The position numbers were made by a program, and so were the translations under genes. A stretch of 11,498 nt of DNA from Phocaeicola_A sp963624095. Its GTDB lineage: Bacteria; Bacteroidota; Bacteroidia; Bacteroidales; Bacteroidaceae. Below, piece after piece: positions 1-6,207 of the stretch. How positions within the stretch are numbered: the stretch's first letter is position 1; every line of letters starts with the position of its first letter. Under the pieces are notes generated by a model, which worked only from the letters and a program-made list of their open reading frames with translations, had not been told where the DNA came from and ran no database searches. The stretch lies in NCBI GenBank assembly GCA_963624095.1, contig CAVFNZ010000079.1, forward strand, positions 1 to 11,498, written 5' to 3'.

Positions 1-136
1 GATTATCAGTCTATTACCCCCCCCCGAATTGATATTTCCAGGCATTATTATAATGTGCCAGACGATATATCCTAGCCACAGCTCGCATCATGAACGGCGA
101 TTCCTTCATGACGGTTTTAAGTCTTTGTAATGCCAT
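1..136 (-). pseudogene. Acyltransferase-like gene start, frame broken at a G9 tract (possible phase-OFF state), partial
   Basis: An ATG at 136 sits behind TTTAGGATA, giving an AGGA Shine-Dalgarno-like element at 4 bp. It opens a frame of 40 codons. The product begins MALQRLKTVMKESPFM and continues through ARIYRLAHYNNAWKYQFGGG, then meets TAA immediately after nine G (nine C at 17-25 on the plus strand). With eight G the frame continues as FGGGNRLII to the window edge. With ten it stops three codons later. The basic, aromatic N-terminus followed by HYNN-x-W and a G-x-G-N-x-hydrophobic stretch resembles the start of left-handed-beta-helix (hexapeptide) acyltransferases of surface polysaccharide loci. 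That family call rests on a short segment and is an inference. It could be a phase-variable gene, a plain frameshift, or a homopolymer sequencing error. Most of the gene lies outside the window. Confidence 0.45.
17..25. repeat. Homopolymer C9/G9 tract inside a reading frame
   Basis: Nine consecutive C on the plus strand (nine G in the sense of the minus-strand reading frame). The tract lies exactly where the frame of the acyltransferase-like gene breaks. Tracts of this length are prone to slipped-strand mispairing, and a change of -1 or +2 G restores an open frame. It is the only single-base run of this length that I noticed in the window. Confidence 0.9.
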
Positions 137-376
137 TATCCTAAATTCCGCAGCACTATACTTTAATATTATTTGTATTAACCGAACAGCTTTATGTTGT
201 CCGGAATCATGTCATTGCAGATAGTCCACTTATCTCAGTGCTACATTAAAAACAAGTAAAATTCTGAATGACATGGTAAAAGTACGAATAAAATCCGAGA
301 AAAACGCTCCTTCCTGAAGAGAATATTTGCAACCATGGAGCAATATAATGCCTTTGCGTTTTCGTGAATTCCAAGG

Positions 377-430
377 AAGCGCATAATGAGGGTGCATAAA
401 AGCGCATCGTTGGATTGCGTGAAAGCGCAT
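377..430. repeat. Three AAGCGCAT direct repeats at 23-bp spacing
   Basis: Identical 8-mers start at 377, 400 and 423, exactly 23 bp apart, about two helical turns. A one-mismatch copy, AAACGCAT, lies at 672-679. Because 23 is not a multiple of three, the pattern is not a coding repeat. Helically phased direct repeats are typical of binding sites for a regulator or an initiator protein, but no partner gene is visible here. Confidence 0.6.
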
Positions 431-512
431 ATATAAAGTTGCTGGCCCATCGTTTCACAACGACAGGCCAGACCATCCCATTTATAATTCACCATGCACT
501 TATGTTCTTGTG

Positions 513-527
513 TAAGGTTACTCCTTA
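513..527. repeat. Small inverted repeat TAAGG-N5-CCTTA
   Basis: A perfect 5-bp dyad with a 5-nt centre. It resembles the dyad at 579-597 in both arm sequence and spacer length, so the two may be copies of one protein-binding site. Such short dyads can also occur by chance. Confidence 0.35.
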
Positions 528-578
528 ATGGAGATTTTAATTCAACAACAGAAATATATCATTTTAGAGTCAACGAGT

Positions 579-597
579 GTAAAGGATCAACCTTTAC
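579..597. repeat. Inverted repeat GTAAAGG-N5-CCTTTAC
   Basis: A perfect 7-bp dyad with a 5-nt centre (ATCAA), A+T-rich arms and no U-run directly after it on either strand. It therefore looks more like an operator-type site than an intrinsic terminator. The dyad at 513-527 has related arms and the same 5-nt spacer. Confidence 0.45.
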
Positions 598-627
598 TAA
601 GTACAAAACTTTTCATTTTTCACGATA

Positions 628-635
628 CAAAGATA
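628..635 (-). promoter_or_regulatory. Possible Bacteroidales -7 element facing the edge gene
   Basis: On the minus strand the sequence reads TATCTTTG, a full match to the TAnnTTTG -7 consensus of the Bacteroidales primary sigma factor. I see no good TTTG -33 element at 17-23 bp upstream. If used, it would give a leader of roughly 480 nt ahead of the ATG at 136. This is a weak call, since an 8-mer with two free positions arises by chance in A+T-rich DNA. Confidence 0.25.
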
Positions 636-735
636 CTATCCATATTTGAGATATCCGTGCATAATCCGTTCAAACGCATTTCAAAACTAACCAAAAAGCC
701 GTTTTGCATGGATTTCAAGAAGTTTTGTTACCTAT

Positions 736-778
736 GGGTCGGTGGCGTGATACCTCCGTATGACCACCGTCCTGACCC
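736..778 (-). terminator. Imperfect hairpin downstream of hisS
   Basis: GGGTC and GGTGG at 736-745 pair with CCACC at 764-768 and GACCC at 774-778, leaving a 5-nt bulge, and an inner ATAC/GTAT pair closes a CTCC loop. It starts about 15 nt after the hisS stop codon in the minus sense. No U-tract follows, so intrinsic termination is uncertain. Confidence 0.3.
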
Positions 779-792
779 GTTCACCTCATTCA

Positions 793-2163
793 TCAAAAAA
801 TCTTCTGCAGGTAAGCGACCAACTCATCCGATTTGAGTTGTTGCTGCTCACCCGAGAGCATATTTTTCAGCATCACCATCCCCGCATTGAGCTCATCTTC
901 GCCGACAATGGCGACGAACGGGATGTTATGTACGTTCGCATAGCTCATCTGTTTCTTCATCTTGGCGGAGTCGGGATAAATCTCGGCACGGATACCCGCG
1001 GCACGGGCCGCCGCCAACAAGGGCAAACAATAGTCAGACTCTTTCTGCCCGAAGTTGACAAAGAGCAACTGAGTTCCGTTGACAGCCTCCTTGGGATAGA
1101 GGTCCAGCTGATTCAGCACATCGAAGATGCGGTCGGCACCGAAAGAGATGCCCACACCCGAAACACCGGACATGCCGAACACGCCGGTCAGGTTGTCGTA
1201 ACGGCCACCACCGCTGATGCTGCCTATCTGCACGTCAAGAGCCTTCACTTCCAGAATGGCTCCGGTGTAGTAGTTCAATCCGCGGGCGAGTGTCAAATCG
1301 AGTTCCAACTCACTCTTCAGATGGAGGTTCGATACCGTGCGCAGGATGAATTCACTCTCCTCCACCCCTTTGAGACCCGTCTCCGAGGCCGCCAACGTCC
1401 GCTTCAGCGTAGCGAGTTTCTCCTCGTTGGTATCGTTCAGTAGAATGATGGGCTGCAGCTTGTCGATGGCCTCCTGGGGTATACCCTTCGAGAGGAGTTC
1501 GGCGTTCACATTGTCCAGCCCGATCTTGTCGAGTTTGTCAATCGCTACGGTGATGTCCACAATCTTGTCGGCCTCATCGATGATTTCAGCGATGCCCGCC
1601 AATATTTTCCGGTTGTTCAGCTTGATGGAGACACGCACCCCGAAGCGGGTAAACACCGCGTCAATCATCTGGAGCAGCTCCACCTCATTGAGCAGGGAAT
1701 CGCTGCCGACAACGTCCGCGTCGCATTGATAGAACTCTCTGTAGCGTCCCTTCTGCGGACGGTCGGCACGCCACACCGGCTGAATCTGATAGCGTTTGAA
1801 AGGGAACGTCAGCTCATCGCGGTGCATCACCACATAGCGGGCGAACGGCACGGTGAGGTCGTAACGCAGTCCCTTCTCGCAGAACTTGCTTGCCAGCTTG
1901 GCGGCGTTGCGCGAGAGAAGTTCCTCGTCGGTGATGCCGGAGAAATAGTCCCCGGAATTCTGAATCTTGAAGAGGAGCTTGTCTCCTTCTTCACCGTATT
2001 TCCCCATCAACGTGGAGAGATTCTCCATCGACGGGGTCTCTATCTGCTGAAATCCATACAGATGAAACACTTCACGGATGGTATTGAATATGTAGTTACG
2101 CTTCGCCATCTCCAAAGGCGAAAAGTCGCGAGTTCCTTTTGGTATGCTTGGTTTTGCCGCCAT
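793..2163 (-). CDS. hisS: Histidine--tRNA ligase (HisRS)
   Basis: Charges tRNA-His with histidine at the expense of ATP in the cytoplasm; a class II aminoacyl-tRNA synthetase that works as a homodimer. The 456-residue product shows the N-terminal KGTRDF (about 9-14), RYDLTVPFARY (100-110), a motif 2 region with KGRYREFYQCD (138-148), the histidine-specific LARGLNYYTG (292-301), GGGRYDNL (318-325) and motif 3 GVGISFGADRI (336-346). An anticodon-binding domain follows from about residue 365. All key motifs are intact and the length suits the longer Bacteroidetes form. I start at the ATG at 2163 (MAAKPSIPKG) because AAAGGA lies just before it. An earlier in-frame ATG at 2199 falls inside the promoter -7 element, so it cannot be in the transcript. 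The gene is divergent from the J-domain gene. Confidence 0.97.
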   Translation of the reverse strand: MAAKPSIPKGTRDFSPLEMAKRNYIFNTIREVFHLYGFQQIETPSMENLSTLMGKYGEEGDKLLFKIQNSGDYFSGITDEELLSRNAAKLASKFCEKGLRYDLTVPFARYVVMHRDELTFPFKRYQIQPVWRADRPQKGRYREFYQCDADVVGSDSLLNEVELLQMIDAVFTRFGVRVSIKLNNRKILAGIAEIIDEADKIVDITVAIDKLDKIGLDNVNAELLSKGIPQEAIDKLQPIILLNDTNEEKLATLKRTLAASETGLKGVEESEFILRTVSNLHLKSELELDLTLARGLNYYTGAILEVKALDVQIGSISGGGRYDNLTGVFGMSGVSGVGISFGADRIFDVLNQLDLYPKEAVNGTQLLFVNFGQKESDYCLPLLAAARAAGIRAEIYPDSAKMKKQMSYANVHNIPFVAIVGEDELNAGMVMLKNMLSGEQQQLKSDELVAYLQKIF

Positions 2164-2196
2164 AGTCCTTTGATTTATAAGTTGTAAATTGAGCCG

Positions 2197-2228
2197 CAAA
2201 GTTACTCATTTTGGTTGTAACACGCTAA
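2197..2228 (-). promoter_or_regulatory. hisS promoter
   Basis: On the minus strand TAACTTTG (2197-2204) matches the Bacteroidales -7 consensus TAnnTTTG. A TTAG at 2225-2228 lies 20 bp upstream as a one-mismatch -33 element (TTTG). Transcription would begin near 2190, leaving a leader of about 27 nt before the ATG at 2163. Confidence 0.6.
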
Positions 2229-2351
2229 TTTACGTTCCGAAAAGATTTGTCTCGCCCCTCAATGGACCTGTCCGGCGAAACAAGAGCCTCACCGGATGTC
2301 TGTCTTTTTGTCCTGTCATGCGTCAGCCAGTAAGGCTTTTCCTCATAAAAA

Positions 2352-2383
2352 TTGACAATATTCTACCTGCGGCATTGGTTTTG
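2352..2383 (+). promoter_or_regulatory. Candidate promoter of the J-domain gene
   Basis: TTG at 2352-2354 and TGGTTTTG at 2376-2383 are 21 bp apart, fitting the Bacteroidales -33/-7 layout with one mismatch in the -7 (G for the conserved A). It is followed by a leader of about 25 nt. There is no CIRCE-type inverted repeat in this gap, so HrcA control is not suggested. Confidence 0.35.
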
Positions 2384-2397
2384 TCCCCATATCGTCG

Positions 2398-2404
2398 AAA
2401 GGAG
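2398..2404 (+). promoter_or_regulatory. Strong Shine-Dalgarno of the J-domain gene
   Basis: AAAGGAG ends 10 nt before the ATG at 2415. It decides that start over an in-frame ATG at 2352, which would add 21 residues unrelated to a J-domain and would overlap the candidate promoter. Confidence 0.6.
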
Positions 2405-2414
2405 ACTTGACAAT

Positions 2415-3347
2415 ATGGCATACGTTGATTACTACAAGGTATTGGGGGTTGACAAGAGCGCGACCCAGGATGAGATAAAGAAGGCTTACCTGAAGTTGGC
2501 CCTGAAATACCATCCGGACAAGAACCCCGGAAACAAGGCGGCAGAGGAGAAGTTCAAAGAGATAAACGAGGCCAAAGCCGTGCTGGGAGACCCGGAGAAA
2601 CGAAAGAAGTACGATGACTACGGGGAGAACTGGAAACACGCCGATGAATATGAAGCGCAGAAGAAAGCCTATCAGCAGCAGGCCGGCGGAGGACAATGGT
2701 ACTCCACGGGCGGAGGGTTCAACGATGAGGACTTTACGCAGTTTGGCGGTGGTTATCACAGCGGCAACGCCGAAGGTTTCTCGGATTTCTTCGAGGAGTT
2801 GTTCGGCAGCGGCAGACGACGCTCGCGCAACACGGAATTCAAAGGGGAGGACTACACCGCCAATCTGAACCTCACCTTGCGCGAAGCGGCCACCACGCAC
2901 AAGCAGATTCTGAACATCAACGGGAAAAGCGTGCGTATCACCGTGCCCGCGGGCATAGCCAACGGACAAATCATCAAGCTGAAAGGTTATGGCGCACCGG
3001 GTTACAACGGCGGGCCGGCAGGAGACCTCTACATCACCTTCGTCATTGCGGACGACAACGCCTTTACGCGTCAGGGCAACGACTTGTACGTGGATGCCCA
3101 CATCGACCTCTACACGGCCATCCTCGGTGGTGAAGTGTTGGTAGACACTCTGGACGGGAAGGTAAAACTGAAAGTAAAACCCGAAACGGACAACGACACG
3201 AAGGTGCGGCTGAAAGGGAAAGGATTTCCTGTCTACAGGCAGCCGGGTTGCTTTGGAGACTTGATTGTCACCCTCAAGGTAAACATGCCGAAGGGACTCA
3301 ACGAGCGTCAGCGTGAACTGTTCCGCCAGTTGAAGCAGGGTGTCTAA
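2415..3347 (+). CDS. J-domain co-chaperone, class B (CbpA/DnaJ-like)
   Basis: Stimulates the ATPase of DnaK (Hsp70) and hands it unfolded clients in the cytoplasm. The 310-residue product has an N-terminal J-domain at about 4-70 with the essential HPD at 33-35. A Gly/Phe-rich linker follows at about 91-135 (GGGQWYSTGGGF, GFSDFFEELFG). Two C-terminal beta-sandwich substrate-binding domains occupy about 142-305. The CxxCxGxG zinc-finger repeats of true DnaJ are absent, so it is a class B protein like E. coli CbpA, and the length fits that family. The next gene is nudC, with no cbpM-like modulator gene between them, so it stands alone here. It is divergent from hisS and its stop codon lies in the loop of a 9-bp hairpin. 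Confidence 0.93.
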   Translation: MAYVDYYKVLGVDKSATQDEIKKAYLKLALKYHPDKNPGNKAAEEKFKEINEAKAVLGDPEKRKKYDDYGENWKHADEYEAQKKAYQQQAGGGQWYSTGGGFNDEDFTQFGGGYHSGNAEGFSDFFEELFGSGRRRSRNTEFKGEDYTANLNLTLREAATTHKQILNINGKSVRITVPAGIANGQIIKLKGYGAPGYNGGPAGDLYITFVIADDNAFTRQGNDLYVDAHIDLYTAILGGEVLVDTLDGKVKLKVKPETDNDTKVRLKGKGFPVYRQPGCFGDLIVTLKVNMPKGLNERQRELFRQLKQGV

Positions 3348-3363
3348 GGGCCAAGACACCCTG
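3336..3363 (+). terminator. 9-bp hairpin overlapping the J-domain gene stop
   Basis: CAGGGTGTC (3336-3344) pairs perfectly with GACACCCTG (3355-3363) around a 10-nt loop that begins with the TAA stop codon at 3345-3347. The stem is strong and G+C-rich but no U-run follows. It may act as a weak terminator or a 3'-end stabiliser rather than a classic intrinsic terminator. Confidence 0.5.
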
Positions 3364-3413
3364 AAGGTTACAGAATAAGCGTTGTTTCCAAGCCGTATAT
3401 CGTATTATTACAC

Positions 3414-3421
3414 TACTTTTG
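3414..3421 (+). promoter_or_regulatory. Probable nudC -7 element
   Basis: TACTTTTG is a full match to the TAnnTTTG consensus, but no clear -33 TTTG lies at the usual distance. Transcription would start near 3428 and give a leader of about 77 nt. I see no riboswitch-like structure in that leader. Confidence 0.5.
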
Positions 3422-3504
3422 CAGAGAAACAGACCCACAAGAACGCAGGGAAGCGACCTCCTGACGGACAGCTCCACCGCCCTTGAGGGTCACAGGCTAA
3501 CAAG

Positions 3505-4299
3505 ATGGAAAAAGAACAAGACGGAAAAACCTATTGGTTTGTATTTTGCAAGGACGAGCTTTTGCTCCAAAAAGAGGGCAACGGATTCCAAGTTCCCTAC
3601 CAACAGCAGCCGCCCGTGGCGGTCAACGAATGGACCCACATCCACGAGTTGTCACTCTTTGACGGCATCCCCTTCAAGGCTTTCGCGTTGGATCAACCCG
3701 TTCGGGAAGACGAGAGGCAGGTGATGATGGGACTGCGCCGGTCGTTCGACTTCCTCCCCCACGACGTTTATCTCATGGCAGGCAAGGCGCACGAGATTAT
3801 CTTTTGGGACAGGAACAACCGTTTCTGCCCGGTCTGCGGAACGCCGATGAACTTCCATACCTCCATCAGCAAGCAGTGTCCCAACTGCGGCAAGGAGATT
3901 TGGCCGGTGGTATCTACCGCCATCATCGTACTGATACGCCGGGGCGAAGAGATTCTGTTGGTACACGCCCGCAACTTCCGCGGCAATTACTACGGGTTGG
4001 TGGCGGGATTCGTGGAGACAGGTGAGACCCTGGAAGAGTGCGTACAGCGGGAAGTCTTTGAAGAGACAGGACTGCGAGTCACCAACATACGCTACTTCGG
4101 CAGTCAACCGTGGCCTTATCCTTGCGGACTGATGGTGGGCTTCACCGCTGATTACCTAAGCGGGGAGGTGAAGCTACAGACCTCGGAGTTAAGCGCGGGC
4201 AAGTTCTTCACCAAGGAGAATCTTCCCGACATACCGGGCAAGATGAGCATGGCGCGCATGCTCATTGACGACTGGATGGAGAACGGCCCGCACGACTAA
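3505..4299 (+). CDS. nudC: NAD(+)/NADH diphosphatase, Nudix family
   Basis: Hydrolyses NAD(H) to NMN(H) and AMP; in E. coli the same enzyme removes NAD caps from RNA 5' ends. The 264-residue product has the full NudC layout. An N-terminal domain (about 1-100) precedes a zinc ribbon with C108-x2-C111 and C125-x2-C128. The Nudix fold from about 135 carries the complete box G-x5-E-x7-REVxEExGL at 168-190. Ten residues later comes SQPWPYP (200-206), the motif that separates NAD(H) pyrophosphatases from other Nudix enzymes. All metal and catalytic residues expected are present and length is normal. The start follows an in-frame stop and begins MEKEQDGKTYW. It is preceded by a Bacteroidales -7 element and ends before a bidirectional terminator, so it is probably transcribed alone. 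Confidence 0.95.
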   Translation: MEKEQDGKTYWFVFCKDELLLQKEGNGFQVPYQQQPPVAVNEWTHIHELSLFDGIPFKAFALDQPVREDERQVMMGLRRSFDFLPHDVYLMAGKAHEIIFWDRNNRFCPVCGTPMNFHTSISKQCPNCGKEIWPVVSTAIIVLIRRGEEILLVHARNFRGNYYGLVAGFVETGETLEECVQREVFEETGLRVTNIRYFGSQPWPYPCGLMVGFTADYLSGEVKLQTSELSAGKFFTKENLPDIPGKMSMARMLIDDWMENGPHD

Positions 4300-4325
4300 C
4301 CGCGCCAACCGTTCCCGGCATGACG

Positions 4326-4365
4326 ACAAACAAAAAAGGAGGCTCGCGCCTCCTTTTTTGTTTGT
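4326..4365. terminator. Bidirectional intrinsic terminator between nudC and phosphohexomutase genes
   Basis: Two perfect 18-nt arms (4326-4343 and 4348-4365) flank a TCGC loop. The arms hold a G+C-rich GGAGGC/GCCTCC core next to the loop and A6/T6 runs outside it, so a hairpin followed by a U-run is read from either direction. It lies 26 nt after the nudC stop and 12 nt from the stop of the convergent gene. Confidence 0.93.
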
Positions 4366-4377
4366 ATCCGGTGAAGG

Positions 4378-6123
4378 TCAGATACCCAGTGATTTCTTGA
4401 TAGCTCCAATCTTCTCTTCTGCCGCAGCCGTAGCCGACACATAGCATTTGGGGCAGCTCATCTCACCTTTGATTTCCATGTAGAACTTAATCTTAGGCTC
4501 CGTTCCCGACGGACGGACAGAGACTTTGGTGCCGTCAGCGGAGAAATACTGCAGCACATTGGAAGTCTCGGGCATATCCAAGTCCGTTACATGGCCTTCG
4601 GCATCCGTCTGTTTCAGCACCTTGTAGTCCTTTATCAGCACGACAGGCGAGCCTCCCAGTTCCTTAGGCGGGTTGGCACGGAAATTCTCCATCATGGCCT
4701 TTATCTCCTCAGCGCCGCTCTTGCCCGGCTTCACCACGTTCACGGTTGTTTCCTTCGAGAATCCGTATTCCACGTAAATCTCCATCAGCACATCGTAAAG
4801 TGTCTTGCCGTTATCCTTGGCCCAGGCGCAAATCTCGGCCAACAGGGCACAAGCGGATACCGCATCCTTGTCGCGCACGAAATCCTCGGCCAAGAAGCCG
4901 TAGCTCTCTTCGCCACCGCCGATGTACTGTTTGACGCCTTCGTTCAGGCGAATCTGACGGGCAATCCATTTGAAGCCCGTGTAGCAGTCGTACATCTCAA
5001 TGTTATTCTTGTCCGCTATGGCTTTTATCAGTTCGGTTGTCACGATGGTCTTCACCACAAACTCCTTACCGGTCATCTTACCCATCGCCTTGCGGTTGGT
5101 GATGATATAGTACAGGAAGATGAGACAGGTCTGATTACCGTTGATGAGTACCCACTCGCCCTTGTCGTTCTTGCAAGCCATGCCCACACGGTCAGCGTCG
5201 GGGTCGGAAGCCATCACGATGTCCGCGTCAATCTCCTTGGCCAACTTGATGGCCAATGTCAGAGCCTCGGCGTTTTCAGGGTTCGGAGAGACCACCGTCG
5301 GGAAGTTTCCGTCCTTTATCATCTGCTCGGGCACGCAGTGTACGTTCTCAAAGCCCCACATCTTCAGGGCTCTCGGAATCAGCATCATGCCGGTACCGTG
5401 AATCGGAGTGTAGACGATGCTCAGGTCTTTCTGCCGTTTGATCACTTCGGGGTCGATGGAGATGGACTTCACGTCGTCCAGGTATTGCTTGTCCACATCC
5501 TCGCCGATAATCTGAATCAAGGACTTGTTGCCACTGAACTTAATGTCGGAAGCGGAAGCGATCTTGTTCACCTCATCGATGATGCCCTTGTCATGCGGAG
5601 CGAGCACCTGCGCGCCGTCGTCCCAATAGGCTTTGTAGCCATTGTATTCCTTGGGGTTGTGCGAGGCGGTCAGGATGATGCCGCTCTGGCAACCCAACTT
5701 GCGGATGGCGTATGACATTTCCGGAGTGGGTCGCATGTCGTCGAACAGATAAACCTTGATGCCATTGGCCGAGAAGATGTCAGCGGATATTTCCGCGAAC
5801 TTGCGGCTGTTGTTGCGGCAGTCGTGACCTACGACAACGGATATCTGATTCAAGTCCTTGAAGTTTTTGTTCAGGTAGTTCGAGAGGCCTTGCGTAGCCG
5901 CGCCGACCGTGTAGATGTTCATGCGGTTCGAGCCAACGCCCATGATACCGCGCAAACCGCCCGTACCGAACTCCAGGTCTTTGTAAAATGCCTCTATCAG
6001 TTCCGTCTTGTCAGGATTGTCGAGCATGCGTCTCACCTCGGCCTGTGTCTCCGCGTCGTAGGCAGGAGTCAGCCACTTCTTCGCTTTCTCCGTAACCTCC
6101 CTAATCAGTTGTTCGTTTTCCAT
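4378..6123 (-). CDS. Phosphoglucomutase/phosphomannomutase (alpha-D-phosphohexomutase, PgcA/PGM2 type)
   Basis: Interconverts hexose 6-phosphate and hexose 1-phosphate through a bis-phosphate intermediate, feeding UDP-glucose and envelope sugar synthesis or glycogen turnover in the cytoplasm. The 581-residue product shows the four family landmarks. TASHNP at 152-157 carries the phosphorylated Ser154, DPDADR at 307-312 binds Mg, GEESYG at 404-409 contacts the sugar, and RPSGTEPK at 537-544 binds phosphate. The size and the FGTGGLRG (52-59) N-terminus match the B. subtilis PgcA/PGM2 branch rather than the ~450-residue phosphomannomutase/GlmM branch. It begins MENEQL and lies 84 bp after the C69 gene, with its own -7 element in that gap. 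Substrate preference between glucose and mannose cannot be read from the sequence. A C-x2-C pair near the end (557, 560) is noted. Confidence 0.94.
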   Translation of the reverse strand: MENEQLIREVTEKAKKWLTPAYDAETQAEVRRMLDNPDKTELIEAFYKDLEFGTGGLRGIMGVGSNRMNIYTVGAATQGLSNYLNKNFKDLNQISVVVGHDCRNNSRKFAEISADIFSANGIKVYLFDDMRPTPEMSYAIRKLGCQSGIILTASHNPKEYNGYKAYWDDGAQVLAPHDKGIIDEVNKIASASDIKFSGNKSLIQIIGEDVDKQYLDDVKSISIDPEVIKRQKDLSIVYTPIHGTGMMLIPRALKMWGFENVHCVPEQMIKDGNFPTVVSPNPENAEALTLAIKLAKEIDADIVMASDPDADRVGMACKNDKGEWVLINGNQTCLIFLYYIITNRKAMGKMTGKEFVVKTIVTTELIKAIADKNNIEMYDCYTGFKWIARQIRLNEGVKQYIGGGEESYGFLAEDFVRDKDAVSACALLAEICAWAKDNGKTLYDVLMEIYVEYGFSKETTVNVVKPGKSGAEEIKAMMENFRANPPKELGGSPVVLIKDYKVLKQTDAEGHVTDLDMPETSNVLQYFSADGTKVSVRPSGTEPKIKFYMEIKGEMSCPKCYVSATAAAEEKIGAIKKSLGI

Positions 6124-6164
6124 TTTCGTTCTATTTAAGGATTATATAATTCTGAAAACCGTTC

Positions 6165-6172
6165 CAAATATA
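6165..6172 (-). promoter_or_regulatory. Probable promoter -7 element of the phosphohexomutase gene
   Basis: The minus strand reads TATATTTG, a full match to the TAnnTTTG consensus, 41 nt before the ATG at 6123. No convincing -33 element is visible at 17-23 bp. It supports separate transcription from the upstream C69 gene, possibly in addition to read-through. Confidence 0.5.
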
Positions 6173-6207
6173 GTGGATGTTATTCTCTTTTCCTAATTCC
6201 CGGCCAA

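Larger units (their letters stand above)
137..792. other. A+T-rich gap with no recognisable gene
   Basis: This stretch separates the acyltransferase-like start from the hisS stop. Short open frames exist in all three minus frames between about 230 and 495 and in one plus frame from 528. None has a recognisable product, a good ribosome binding site or a convincing start, and they overlap each other. What the stretch does hold is three AAGCGCAT words at 23-bp spacing, two small related dyads, a TATCTTTG match to the Bacteroidales -7 consensus on the minus strand, and an imperfect inverted repeat downstream of hisS. It may be a long leader for the minus-strand gene at the edge, or decayed DNA at the border of a polysaccharide locus; the sequence does not decide between these. 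Confidence 0.6.

Noticed and set aside
241..495. 84-codon open frame on the minus strand beginning MVNYKWDGLACRCETMG
   Set aside because: No recognisable product, Cys-rich and irregular composition, no clear ribosome binding site, and the other two minus frames are about equally open over the same bases. It could be debris of an old gene but nothing supports a call.
1..792. Invertible promoter of the Bacteroides capsule type
   Set aside because: I found no pair of long matching inverted repeats flanking a promoter and no recombinase gene in the window.
528..836. 102-codon plus-strand frame beginning MEILIQQQKY
   Set aside because: Overlaps the end of hisS, has no recognisable domain and no good ribosome binding site.
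760..2187. Long plus-strand open frames across hisS
   Set aside because: They are antisense shadows of a fully conserved hisS frame; similar shadows cover the other minus-strand genes at 4591-5715, 6214-6873, 8492-9349 and 9381-10460.
2343..3359. 338-codon minus-strand open frame across the J-domain gene
   Set aside because: The plus strand carries an intact HPD J-domain protein with a strong Shine-Dalgarno; the antisense product has no recognisable features.
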